Positions 46,266-54,857 of a DNA stretch of 64,000 bases are shown here, in pieces (the first letter of the stretch is position 1; every line of letters starts with the position of its first letter). The stretch lies in assembly GCA_029194465.1 (NCBI GenBank), contig JARFXS010000004.1:1-64000 (forward strand), given 5' to 3'. The notes below the pieces were generated by a model. It had not been told where the DNA came from. It ran no database searches and saw only the letters and a list, made by a program, of their open reading frames with translations. The position numbers and the translations under genes are program-made. The DNA comes from Candidatus Nitrosocosmicus sp. Lineage in GTDB: Archaea; Thermoproteota; Nitrososphaeria; Nitrososphaerales; Nitrososphaeraceae.

Positions 46266-46677
46266 GTGATAAAGATAATGATCATTGAGGATGAGCAGGA
46301 TTTGTTAAATCTATATAAAGATTTTCTGATAAACAAGGGATATCACATTTCTGTTACAAACACCACCGCTTCAAATGTTCTGAGTGACTATGAAGAATTC
46401 AAACCCGAATTTTGGATTACAAACTACCAGATGGTAAAAACGGGCTTGAAGCGGCAAATGAGATTTTTGAAAAGTATCCATTTGCATCCATACTAATCAT
46501 TTCTGCATATGATTCAGTAAAACAATCTTTTAATAGCGAGAAAAATTCGTCTCTAAAAACATTAAATTGCTGATTAAACCATTTAAGCTATCTAAGCTGA
46601 ATGAATTAGCAATTGATTTAGTTAACAAACAATCAAATAAACAAATCGAAATTAATATTATTGTTACCATTGATTAG
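46266..46677 (+). pseudogene. Response regulator receiver, broken
   Basis: Starts at GTG 46266 with 'KIMIIEDEQDLLNLYKDFLI' (acidic pair present). The phospho-acceptor position reads Asn ('FWITNYQM', expected D-Y-x-M-P). The frame shifts near 46435, continues 'NGLEAANEIFEKYPFASILI' and 'ISAYDSVKQSFN', shifts again near 46557 and ends 'KLLIKPFKLSKLNELAIDLV' at 46677 with the K-P-F Lys intact. Two shifts and a lost Asp point to a real pseudogene. Confidence 0.7.
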
Positions 46678-47204
46678 AGCGTTCTTAAGATGGGGTTTAA
46701 ATTATGTCAAAAATTCTCACTAGTTTAATAAATCCGTGGTAATTTCATTATGTATCGCTAGATCAGGGCTGCAATCTGCGAGACTGGCCTGAGAAGAAAA
46801 AGCAAGATTAGTTACTGACGAGATAAACCATGCTAACATAAAAGACATTTTGATAACTGCTATTGAGGAGATCAAAAAAGGGAAATGAACTCCATGATAA
46901 GTAAAAGTGGAAAAGAAAAAGTGGTAATTATTCCAAAATCTTATGATGAAGATAAAGCCAAAAGCACTAAACCAAGTCAGGTTTTGGTGAGGTTCAATGA
47001 TTATGGCGTTTCATGAAATAGAAATACATGGTGCCTGAGAATAGATGGCAATATGTTACGTATAGGAAACGAGTTATTGAAAAAGTGAATGTTTTTGATC
47101 ATAAATGAATATGTAGTTAAAAAACATATCAGAGTTTGAAAATATGGAAATTACAGAAATATCACATACCATATCTTCTTATTTCATTTGTAAAATTAAT
47201 TTTC
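46678..47204. other. Debris region
   Basis: Short stretches such as 'ARLVTDEINHANIKDILITA' followed by 'IEEIKKG' (about 46800-46888) and a 40-codon frame at 46894-47016 ('VVIIPKSYDEDKAKSTKPSQ') read like protein but have no intact gene around them. They may be remnants of a regulator linked to the broken receiver upstream. Confidence 0.35.
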
Positions 47205-47369
47205 TTACCCTCCTCCACCGTCTTTTCCACCACCCGAACTTTCTACTTCTAACTCCTTTAATTCTTCGTCTACTTCGGTTTTTGCTTTGGTTATAGGTTT
47301 AAGCATTTCTTTTTTTAATTTGTCGCTATTCAAAGTTTCTCCATTTTTTTCATCATCATTATTATCCAT
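47205..47369 (-). CDS. Small acidic protein with Gly-rich C-terminus
   Basis: 54 residues: an Asn/Asp/Glu-rich start, one amphipathic helix ('LKKEMLKPITKAKTEVDEEL'), then 'VESSGGGKDGGGG'. Size, single helix and poly-Gly tail parallel the small protein at 30297. No family recognised. Position is isolated. Confidence 0.45.
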   Translation of the reverse strand: MDNNDDEKNGETLNSDKLKKEMLKPITKAKTEVDEELKELEVESSGGGKDGGGG

Positions 47370-48190
47370 AGGCACCATAGTACAAGAACAATAAATAAAC
47401 TTTGAAATTCTTGATCAATATGTTTCCTGGAAAAAACAAAACCAAAAGAGTGTTGGAGAAGATATTTGGTGTTTACAAATAAGTTAAAAACTTACCTAAT
47501 TACCATAATTTTGATAGTGAAAAACATATTAACAATAAAAATCTTGATACATGATGTTACTTGGATAATTATCAATATTTTGTACAGTATTGTTTGACCA
47601 TTTTGATGTTTTTATCAATGTGACACGATTAACCTTGTGACGAAAAATAGGAAAATTGCATAGGAAAGTAACTTTGTAGGTTGTGATATTTGATTCAATT
47701 CAAAGAAATATTTCCTGTTTTGGAAATCAAATGGATCACTATAATATTATCGGTAATCATTTGGAAAAAGTAACTTAATTAATAGTGACGTTTACTGTAT
47801 TTAGTTTTTTAGGAATCTTAGTATGATATAGTGCAACTACTTTGTCGTTTTTGATTTTTTTGTCAGCTGTACAAACATATGCTATTGGGTAGATTTAAGA
47901 ATATTCATGATTCAATTTGTGGAGATTCAATTTGGGTGGAATCTTTTGAAAACTTTACCGGTTAGGTATGAAATAATCAACCCACTTCTCTGACATTATC
48001 AAGAATATCTTTTATTAATTTTGCCAGATGATAAAGAGCAATTATCTATCATTTATTGCTGCTCCTAACTTTTATCGTTGATTGATCATCTGATAGTTAG
48101 ACATAAAGTGGTTAACATCTATGGATGTAAGCTGTTTTAACTTTATTTAAATAGAGTTATATTTATAAGGGAAAAAATGTAGTTCTTTGC
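47370..48190. other. Long intergenic gap, nothing recognised
   Basis: 820 nt with no open frame of note. 'TATATTTATAAG' at about 48158-48169 is the probable TATA region for the gene at 48191. If a non-coding RNA lies here I cannot see it. Confidence 0.45.
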
Positions 48191-48466
48191 ATGGTCAAGG
48201 TCAGTTATAAACCAATACTAGTAGCTGGTTTAATCATGGTAGTTGTTGGGGTAATAGGGGTATCTATTACAGCACCTGTTGTAATTCAAGATTCCATTCC
48301 TGATACAGAATATAATATACAATCTCCTCCAAATGAAGTAGAATTCCGAAATCCGATGGTAGACGCTGAAGTGGTATCTATTATGTTAATTATTGTTGGA
48401 TGGGCTGTATCGCTCTTTGGGTGGTATACCAAGACAGACAAAAAGAATCCAGCCATTCCATCCTAA
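48191..48466 (+). CDS. Small membrane protein, two TM segments
   Basis: 91 residues: TM1 'ILVAGLIMVVVGVIGVSITA', a ~35-residue external loop rich in Pro and acidic residues, TM2 'VVSIMLIIVGWAVSLFGWYT', and a Lys-rich cytosolic end. It looks like a tail-to-tail hairpin protein of the membrane; no family recognised. A TATA-like cluster lies about 27 nt upstream of the ATG. Confidence 0.55.
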   Translation: MVKVSYKPILVAGLIMVVVGVIGVSITAPVVIQDSIPDTEYNIQSPPNEVEFRNPMVDAEVVSIMLIIVGWAVSLFGWYTKTDKKNPAIPS

Positions 48467-48766
48467 AACCATATTTCCATTACTACTGTCTGTCTTCATT
48501 ATTCTCTAAACCTAAATTTCCACAGAATGACATGTTTCGTGAACCCCAGAAAAACATTTGATGTCTCCAACAAAGTTCCTCTAGTTTAGTCATTGATACT
48601 ATCGTTAAATAATATTTGACGATTGATGGCACTTGAATTCGACAACCTCTATTTGCGGTGCTACCAAAATTATTAATTTGATATAGACATTGAAACCGTC
48701 CCATTATCAAGAACCTTACTATCAATAATGAGAGTTATCCCAAGCCAAAACCTAGAATCTATAAAG

Positions 48767-48865
48767 CGCCCGGGCCGGGATTCGAACCCGGGTCAAGGGA
48801 GTGACAGTCCCCCATACTGGACCGGACTTTACAATGCAATTAATGCATTTCTATACTACCCGGGC
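48767..48865 (-). tRNA. tRNA-Asp (GTC) with ~24-nt insertion in the D-loop
   Basis: Acceptor GCCCGGG pairs with CCCGGGC (discriminator G). Anticodon loop CTGTCAC with GTC at 48803-48805, stem GGGGA/TCCCT; T-arm CCGGG-TTCGAAT-CCCGG. The CCA end is not encoded. The D-arm is split: GTATAG, then 24 extra nt (48827-48850), then TCCGGTCCA and GTAT. Without the insertion, the D-loop is AGTCCGGTCCA with the conserved GG. The insertion is therefore probably a non-canonical intron. Aspartate identity is clear from the anticodon. Confidence 0.92.
48827..48850 (-). other. Putative tRNA intron at D-loop position 15/16
   Basis: The 24 nt contain a hairpin with arms AATGCA and TGCATT around a TTAAT loop. 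Exon UAUA (tRNA positions 11-14) can pair with intron UGUA, leaving three-nucleotide bulges GAA and AAG on opposite sides, the elements of a relaxed bulge-helix-bulge site. Exact cut sites are uncertain by one or two bases. Confidence 0.6.
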
Positions 48866-48977
48866 ACTTCAAATTTTATCATTACCAAAACCAATTAAAA
48901 CGTTTTGTTTTATACTCTATGTAGGTTCACTTCATTTAAATTATCAAGTTTAAATTCCAGTTCTCTCAATTTAACGT

Positions 48978-49787
48978 ATGCTCAGCCAGGCCGACGATGA
49001 CTTTCAATCAGTTTTCTTTGAACTTGCAGGAGACCTGCGAATATACATGCTCATGAAATTATCAATAAAGCCTTATCGCTTATCTCAGCTGGCAACTGAC
49101 CTAAATGCCACCATGCAGGAGTCACATCGTAATATAAACCGCCTAATTGATTCAAAACTTGTGAAAAAAACAGGAGAAGGTGAATTGTTATTAACTCCGT
49201 ACGGCGAGATTATTGTTTCTCTTATTCCAAACTTTAATTTCCCATTTAAACACAAAGACTATTTTCAAGAACATACACTTAGTAACCTACCATTAAAATT
49301 CATTCAGAGAATTGGTTCCTTGAACAATTGTGAAGTGGTTGTGGGTGTAATGGCTGTTCTTCAACGTTGGAAGGCTGTTTATCACAATTCTCAAGACTAT
49401 ATCAAGGAAGTAATCTCCCAAGTTCCAATCGATTTAATTGAAACCATTGCTGAAAGAGTGAATAATAATGTCAAATTCTGTTACATCTTCCCTGCTGATG
49501 TTGTGATCCCCAAAGGAAGAAATGAACTATTAAAAAAACTTGGATGGAAAAATCTTGTATCTAAAGGAATAGTGGAACGACGGATGATGGATAAAACAAA
49601 CATAGTGACAATATTTAACGAAAAAGAATCCTGCATATCGTTTCCGACGTTAAAGGGGGAACCTGATCTTAATATCATGTTTTATAGCAAAGACACCGCA
49701 TTCCATGAATGGTGTGAAGACTTTTTCGATTACGAATGGGCCAGGGCTAAATTATTTGATGAATCAAAATTAAGTCCAGAAATCTAA
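48978..49787 (+). CDS. ArsR-type wHTH regulator with FilR1 (DUF1724)-like domain
   Basis: 269 residues. Winged helix at about 20-95 ('YRLSQLATDLNATMQESHRN', 'LLTPYGEIIVSLIPNF') then a C-terminal domain ('NCEVVVGVMAVLQRWKAVYH', 'VKFCYIFPADVVIP', 'MDKTNIVTIFNEKESCISFP', 'FHEWCEDFFDYEWARAK') matching the layout of FilR1/DUF1724 proteins known in methanogens. Transcribed away from the tRNA gene. The ligand is unknown. Confidence 0.75.
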   Translation: MLSQADDDFQSVFFELAGDLRIYMLMKLSIKPYRLSQLATDLNATMQESHRNINRLIDSKLVKKTGEGELLLTPYGEIIVSLIPNFNFPFKHKDYFQEHTLSNLPLKFIQRIGSLNNCEVVVGVMAVLQRWKAVYHNSQDYIKEVISQVPIDLIETIAERVNNNVKFCYIFPADVVIPKGRNELLKKLGWKNLVSKGIVERRMMDKTNIVTIFNEKESCISFPTLKGEPDLNIMFYSKDTAFHEWCEDFFDYEWARAKLFDESKLSPEI

Positions 49788-49865
49788 TATTCTCAAATGC
49801 CATTGAACGAATAAATTTGATTCTAAATCACGTTTTTATATTTGTTATAGGTAGTAATCTGGTAT

Positions 49866-50096
49866 ATGCCAGAAGCTTTTGTGCTTATGAATGCAGAATT
49901 GGGTAGTGAGGAATCGATTGTTAATGAATTAAAAAAAATAGATCTAGTAAAACATGTTTATCAGGTTTATGGTGTCTATGATATAGTAGCTTTGGTAGAA
50001 GGTGAAAGCATGGATAAAGTAAAAGAAACTATAACATGGAAGCTAAGAAAGCTGAATGGGGTTAAATCCACTTTGACTATGATAGTTATGGAGTAA
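49866..50096 (+). CDS. Stand-alone Lrp/AsnC ligand-binding (RAM) domain
   Basis: 76 residues and no HTH: 'EAFVLMNAELGSEESIVNEL', 'VKHVYQVYGVYDIVALVEGE', 'IRKLNGV'-type end ('KLRKLNGVKSTLTMIVME'). This is the beta-alpha-beta-beta-alpha-beta fold of the AsnC_trans_reg domain. Single-domain forms bind amino acids and assemble into octamers or hetero-oligomers with full Lrp proteins. It follows the FilR1-type gene after 78 nt. Confidence 0.8.
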   Translation: MPEAFVLMNAELGSEESIVNELKKIDLVKHVYQVYGVYDIVALVEGESMDKVKETITWKLRKLNGVKSTLTMIVME

Positions 50097-50191
50097 TCAA
50101 CTTCCATTCATTCCTTTATTCTAGTTTGACAGATTTTTGGTAAAAGATGTTGATAGCAACTTTAATTTATATCCTCATTTTGTAAATAATT

Positions 50192-50401
50192 GTGAAATTA
50201 TTTTCTAAAAAAAATACAAAGGATAAAGATAAAAAAAATACAAAGGATAAAGATAAAAAAAATGAAAAAGATGATAATAAAAAGAAATGCAAATATTGTG
50301 ACATGATCTTCGACGAAGATGATCGGCTACGACGACATGTTAGAAAAGCTCATAGTGAAACAAATAGTGATATGCCTAATTTCAATCCTTTTGGCACATG
50401 A
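50192..50401 (+). CDS. Single C2H2 zinc-finger protein with Lys-rich repeats
   Basis: 69 residues from GTG 50192. A low-complexity head carries copies of K-K-N-T-K-D-K-D, from a DNA repeat of about 24 nt at 50206-50271, and precedes one C2H2 finger ('KKCKYCDMIFDEDDRLRRHV' then R-K-A-H). It ends 'DMPNFNPFGT'. The basic head could bind nucleic acid. Related to the protein at 37719. Confidence 0.6.
   Translation: MKLFSKKNTKDKDKKNTKDKDKKNEKDDNKKKCKYCDMIFDEDDRLRRHVRKAHSETNSDMPNFNPFGT
50206..50271 (+). repeat. Imperfect ~24-bp tandem repeat in the zinc-finger gene
   Basis: 'AAAAAATACAAAGGATAAAG' recurs twice in near-identical form, and a third degraded copy has GAAAAAGAT. It encodes the K-N-T-K-D-K-D-K head. 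Confidence 0.75.
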
Positions 50402-50448
50402 AAAACTTCCATATTCTTCTATTTTATGATTGACAACCCGCTTTAATT

Positions 50449-51486
50449 ATGTTCCCGATTCATGATGATACTCCTCGATTACATGGACGACCATATGTAA
50501 ACTATGGTCTAATTGGTATGAATATTGTCATTTTCATTTATGAAGTTATTGTCACTTCTAACTTTTCAAATAGAACAGCAGTTATTGCATTATTTTACAA
50601 TTATGGTTCTATTCCAGATTTGATTCTTTCAGGTCAAAACTTGGGCTCAATTTTTAGTTCGATGTTCATGCATGGTGGCATAGCACATCTTTTAGGTAAC
50701 ATGTTTTTTCTTCATGTTTTCGGTGACAATTTAGAGGATCGTTTTGGTCATTTTAGGTATTTGATGCTGTATCTTTTTTGGGGGGTTATGGCTGCTTTTT
50801 CACACAGTATTTACGCTGTGGCTACAGGTCAAGGGGATATACCCGCAATTGGTGCCTCCGGAGCAATATCGGGTGTTTTAGGCGCTTACTTAGTTTTCTA
50901 TCCTCATGCAAAGATTCATACCATCATATTTGCATTTTTCATAACTACCGTCAGAATTCCTGCAATAGCATACATCCCATTTTGGTTCATAATGCAGTTA
51001 GTATTTGCATTTATCGGTCAATCAGGCGGAGTTGCATATCTAGCTCACATAGGTGGATTCATTATCGGCTTGGGAACAGCTTTTGGATGGAAGTTCTTTT
51101 CGAATATATTTATTAAACAAAAGCAATACCCTTCACAAAACTATCGACGAAGGTCTTTTATATCCTCACCTTCTTTTTCAAATGATTCAAATAGATATGA
51201 CGACCGTTCAAAATCCACAAATACGGATAAATTGGAAAAATCCTTTACCCCGGAAATCATAATCGGAGACAAATTCATTGACGTAATAGTAGAAGATCGG
51301 GATACTTTGAGTGATTCTCAGATTCAAGCAAATTTTGATGAATCCATAAACACCTTATCCGTACTTATTACTGATACTAACAAGAGATATGATATACCAG
51401 TTTCACATCCAGCGAATACCATTCTCCGTATCTCAAATGTTTCTGCTAGAAATGGAATTATCCGAATAAGGCTAGATGTAAATTGA
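50449..51486 (+). CDS. Rhomboid intramembrane protease fused to a C-terminal beta domain
   Basis: 345 residues. Six or seven hydrophobic segments between 15 and 225. The rhomboid motifs are 'SMFMHGGIAHLLGNMFFLHV' (HG-H and N), the catalytic Ser in 'AIGASGAISGVLGAYL', and the catalytic His in 'AHIGGFIIGLG'. After a Ser/Asn-rich linker, residues ~265-345 ('TPEIIIGDKFIDVIVEDRDT', 'INTLSVLITDTNKRYDIPVS', 'RNGIIRIRLDV') look like an Hsp20/CS-type beta sandwich. Cleaves membrane helices; the extra domain may capture substrates. The extra domain call is by eye. Confidence 0.8.
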   Translation: MFPIHDDTPRLHGRPYVNYGLIGMNIVIFIYEVIVTSNFSNRTAVIALFYNYGSIPDLILSGQNLGSIFSSMFMHGGIAHLLGNMFFLHVFGDNLEDRFGHFRYLMLYLFWGVMAAFSHSIYAVATGQGDIPAIGASGAISGVLGAYLVFYPHAKIHTIIFAFFITTVRIPAIAYIPFWFIMQLVFAFIGQSGGVAYLAHIGGFIIGLGTAFGWKFFSNIFIKQKQYPSQNYRRRSFISSPSFSNDSNRYDDRSKSTNTDKLEKSFTPEIIIGDKFIDVIVEDRDTLSDSQIQANFDESINTLSVLITDTNKRYDIPVSHPANTILRISNVSARNGIIRIRLDVN

Positions 51487-51494
51487 AATTAATG

Positions 51495-51518
51495 TAATTG
51501 TAATTGTAATTGTAATTG
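51495..51518. repeat. (TAATTG)4 microsatellite
   Basis: Four perfect copies of TAATTG followed by a TGATTG variant, directly after the rhomboid stop codon. Confidence 0.85.
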
Positions 51519-51737
51519 TGATTGATTGAGAATTGTCCACAAACATTTATCTTTTTTTACAATTGCTGTGATTTATCAATTCCAAATCTTATGCCGGTAA
51601 GCAATAGTTTTCTTTTGGAAAATAACAAAATCTCAAAAATTAATTCAAGAATAAATTCATAAAAGCAAGTTATGTGTGTTAAATACATAAAATCTAAATA
51701 AAGATTTATAAGATATCTTTCCACATTTTTGAATATA

Positions 51738-52352
51738 ATGTCTCAACGACAACCTCCAAACGTTGACGGAGGCAAGATTTCACGTAGAGATTTTTTAAAA
51801 TTGCTTGCAGCCGCAGGTACAGTTATGACCTTCACTCCTTTCGTAGATTGGGGAAAATTTTTGCCTAATCCGAAAGAAAGTACGGGAGAGCGTTCAAAGG
51901 TGGTTCTGCCTGACGGAAGTCAAGCAAATGTTAATACTTTCAAAATAAATCATGCTGAAGCTGTTGTTTTTCCTTTATCGGAAGACCCTGTATTAAATGA
52001 AGAAGCATTCAGGACCTGGCAATTTATTAGACTACCCCCAGAACTAGGAGGCGAAAAAAAGGATGCATCTGCCTTCAGAATGTTTAGTATGGTATGCTTG
52101 CATTTATGGTGCTTGTGGAAATATTGGCCTGAAGATGGCAGAAAACGTGGGGAATGTCCATGCCACGGGTCAATGTACGATCCTTTGACTGGGGCTGCTT
52201 TTGCAGGGCCTGCCTCACTTCAGGCGCCACCTTCTAATGTCTTACCAATGTTAGATCTTGAGGTTGATGATGAAGGCAATGTTTGGATCAAACCTCCTAA
52301 TTGGACTCCGTCTGGAAATGGGGTAGTTGGATATGGGCGCTTCCTTACATAA
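51738..52352 (+). CDS. Rieske iron-sulphur protein of complex III
   Basis: 204 residues from ATG 51738. Twin-arginine-type start 'KISRRDFLKLLAAAG' exports and anchors the folded protein. The [2Fe-2S] ligands are 'CLHLWC' (C-x-H) and 'CPCHGSMYD' (C-x-x-H), with the two extra Cys of a disulphide. The domain ends with 'GRFLT'. It overlaps the cytochrome b start by 20 nt, so they are translationally coupled. Like the Nitrosopumilus Rieske/cytochrome b/plastocyanin locus, it should pass quinol electrons to copper carriers. Confidence 0.9.
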   Translation: MSQRQPPNVDGGKISRRDFLKLLAAAGTVMTFTPFVDWGKFLPNPKESTGERSKVVLPDGSQANVNTFKINHAEAVVFPLSEDPVLNEEAFRTWQFIRLPPELGGEKKDASAFRMFSMVCLHLWCLWKYWPEDGRKRGECPCHGSMYDPLTGAAFAGPASLQAPPSNVLPMLDLEVDDEGNVWIKPPNWTPSGNGVVGYGRFLT

Positions 52353-54129
52353 TCAAGATAACAGCCTAGTAAGGCTATTCAAGTGGATTTACACCGGTTT
52401 CGATAGAACTATATTCATGGGGCTAAAATTTACACTACCCACCAAGTTTGTCAGCCCACTTGGATTCCTTGGTATGTTGACTTTTGTAGTCTTTATCATA
52501 TTGGGTATCACAGGAGCTTTCTTAATGTTATGGTATGAACCTATACTCGATAGGGCATGGGATAGTGTTAGTAAGATTAACGATACTATACCGTATGGAT
52601 TCCATATGAGAAATATACATTATCATGCCTCCAATGCCATGGTTATGCTTGCAATTTTGCACATGTACTACCAGTTTTTCAGTGGTAGATATAAAATCCG
52701 AAATGAAATGCTGTGGGTAACGGGAATCCTATTAGGCGTATTAACTATTCTTGAGGCTTTTACTGGCTATGATATTATTTTTAGCGAAAGAGCTGAACTA
52801 GCTATTTCTATAGCGGCGTCGCTGACAAATTCGATTCCTATTTTGGGGCCCGACATGATGAACGCGTTTTTCGGGTCTGGGTTTCATGACTTTGTACTCA
52901 GATTCTATGCTTTCCATGTTTTCTTCTTGCCCATTGTACTGCTGGGATTAATGGTAGTACATTTTCCACGATTTTTGGTGTTTGATGTTCCTATGGTGAT
53001 GGCCGTTTCGGGAGCGATAATGTTGACCGGGGGTGTATTTCCAATTGATATGGGGCTTAAATTTGATCCAAATGTGCCGCCGGGAATCACTGTTCCAGAA
53101 TGGTATCTTACAGGACTTTATTCTTTCTTAAGAAGTGCATTCGACAAGTTTACTACAGGTGTACTTTGGCCTGGACTATTCATATTCACGTTGATGATAA
53201 TTCCATTCATAGATAAATACAAAAAATTCTCTTGGAAGGACAGGCCGATTATAACCGCAATAGGCATAACCAGTATAGCGCAGATTATAATTACTACTTA
53301 TTGGGGATTTTATATCGATCCAGATAGGACAAAGTCTTTGTTGGAGAGACTGGTCATTGACCCCATTTTCCTATATACTGTAATGGCCTTGCTGGTTCCG
53401 TTGTCATTTGGCTTTACGTACTTGATGATCAAGCTGGCTAAAAATGCAGAGGCTAACGCAAAAAAACAAAAACCTGCCGAGAAAAATCCAATTCAGCTTC
53501 CAGCTAAATGGTTGTATATTCTCTTTATAGCATTAATAGCATTTCAAGTATACTTGAACATAGCTGCATACTACGCCGTATTAAATGGTATGAAAAACTA
53601 CTCTCTCTTCTTGATGGGTATATTGATGCTCGTATTTGCGGGAATGTTCCATCTATATAGGTATGGACGTGGACTTACCAAGTCTAATGTGGAAGTTGTA
53701 ACTACCAATAAGCGCAAATTTGTTTTTCCGTCTATTGGTGCAAGTTCCACAAAGTCATTGCCCTCTAAATCTGCCACGGTTGGTGAACTATCTGATTCGT
53801 CGGATCGCATCTTTAATGCTCCATCGGATAAGTCACTAGAAGACAAAAAACCTGTTCCGGTTCCTGAAATATCCTCTTCAAAAGGAAGTTCTATATCATC
53901 TCCCTCAAAGAATTCCGCAACAGGTGTTGATGCTAGTACTGGACCTGGCCCAGCTAATGACTATAGTCGGAATTTACAAACAACTGCTGGTTCATTACAT
54001 TCTATCAAGAATGATCAAAATGATGGAGAAGTACGTCAACAGACTAATTCCACTAAATCAGCCAGTACTACTTCAATTTCGGATATGGATGGATCGAAAA
54101 CTACAAGTCCTGACAAGAATCTTACCTAA
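52333..54129 (+). CDS. Cytochrome b of complex III with long C-terminal tail
   Basis: About 598 residues from ATG 52333 (TTG 52327 possible). The heme-b His pairs are visible: 'NIHYHASNAMVMLAILHMYY' and 'LRFYAFHVFFLPIVLLGLMV' with a later H-F. The quinol site motif 'PEWYLTGLYSFLRS' is intact. The N-terminal half is cytochrome b6-like with four core helices; more helices follow to about 460. The last ~130 residues are Ser/Pro/Lys-rich and probably disordered. It is co-transcribed with Rieske; the following plastocyanin gene is broken. Confidence 0.9.
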   Translation: MGASLHNQDNSLVRLFKWIYTGFDRTIFMGLKFTLPTKFVSPLGFLGMLTFVVFIILGITGAFLMLWYEPILDRAWDSVSKINDTIPYGFHMRNIHYHASNAMVMLAILHMYYQFFSGRYKIRNEMLWVTGILLGVLTILEAFTGYDIIFSERAELAISIAASLTNSIPILGPDMMNAFFGSGFHDFVLRFYAFHVFFLPIVLLGLMVVHFPRFLVFDVPMVMAVSGAIMLTGGVFPIDMGLKFDPNVPPGITVPEWYLTGLYSFLRSAFDKFTTGVLWPGLFIFTLMIIPFIDKYKKFSWKDRPIITAIGITSIAQIIITTYWGFYIDPDRTKSLLERLVIDPIFLYTVMALLVPLSFGFTYLMIKLAKNAEANAKKQKPAEKNPIQLPAKWLYILFIALIAFQVYLNIAAYYAVLNGMKNYSLFLMGILMLVFAGMFHLYRYGRGLTKSNVEVVTTNKRKFVFPSIGASSTKSLPSKSATVGELSDSSDRIFNAPSDKSLEDKKPVPVPEISSSKGSSISSPSKNSATGVDASTGPGPANDYSRNLQTTAGSLHSIKNDQNDGEVRQQTNSTKSASTTSISDMDGSKTTSPDKNLT

Positions 54130-54243
54130 TTTTTTTATTCCTGCAATCATATCCCTTTCTTTCTTTTTAGCTGGCAAGTACTTTCTATTTTTAGGGTCTC
54201 ATAAAAAAAAATATTTATTATTGTATGAAGGAATAAAGTCTAA

Positions 54244-54710
54244 TTGGAAAAAGTAAAAAAACAGTCCCAAATTGGCGGGATTAGTATTATTTCCTTTGTA
54301 GTAATAGTCACTATTAGTTTAGCATACTATCAATTTGTTTTTACCCCTGCAATAAATGCAAAACCTGAAGTATCCGAGGAAATCTTGAATCCATCTGGAA
54401 CTACTGATATCGCAATAGCTGAAGGTTCTTCGCTACCTGCAAATCTAACCTTCTTTGTTCCCAAAGAAATAAGAGCATCATTGGGTGTCTCAAATAAGGT
54501 AGTTTGGACAAATGATGATATTACTGCACATTCGGTAACGAGGATACTAACTATGTGAATCCTGTGAATGGACCATTCAATTCCCTAGATTCAATAGGTC
54601 TAATTTCTTCCTCAAGGTATATGACTTCACCTTTACCCAACGGGAGTGATTACTTGGTATCATTGTGAACCTCATCCTTGGATGACTGGTCAGGTATCAG
54701 TTGAACTCCA
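54244..54710 (+). pseudogene. Plastocyanin-like blue copper protein, frameshifted
   Basis: A signal anchor ('SIISFVVIVTISLAYYQFVF') and 'LTFFVPKEIRASLGVSNKVV', 'WTNDDITAHSV' (first Cu His) are in frame 1, which stops at 54558. Other frames continue 'DTNYVNPVNGPFNSLDSIG', 'YDFTFTQ' and 'GVITWYHCEPHPWMTGQVSV' (Cys, His and Met ligands). At least three indels separate them. All four copper ligands survive in the DNA. It lies 115 nt downstream of cytochrome b, where thaumarchaeal complex III normally has its plastocyanin gene. Real decay or indel errors cannot be told apart here. Confidence 0.75.
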
Positions 54711-54857
54711 GCAGAATTTTATCTCATTTTTTTATTTTGATGAATTTGATATCCGATGTTATTTCTTTATGTTCTTGAATTAGTGTGGCTCTAGAAGTTT
54801 TACAACTGATTCAATATTTTTGGGAACATGTTGTGTAGTGCTTTTAATCTTATACTA

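Noticed and set aside
48483-48725. 80-codon minus-strand frame downstream of the tRNA
   Set aside because: Composition unlike neighbouring proteins and no homologous motif.
51495-51518. (TAATTG)4 as a terminator or origin element
   Set aside because: It has no hairpin and no T-run; a simple microsatellite explains it.
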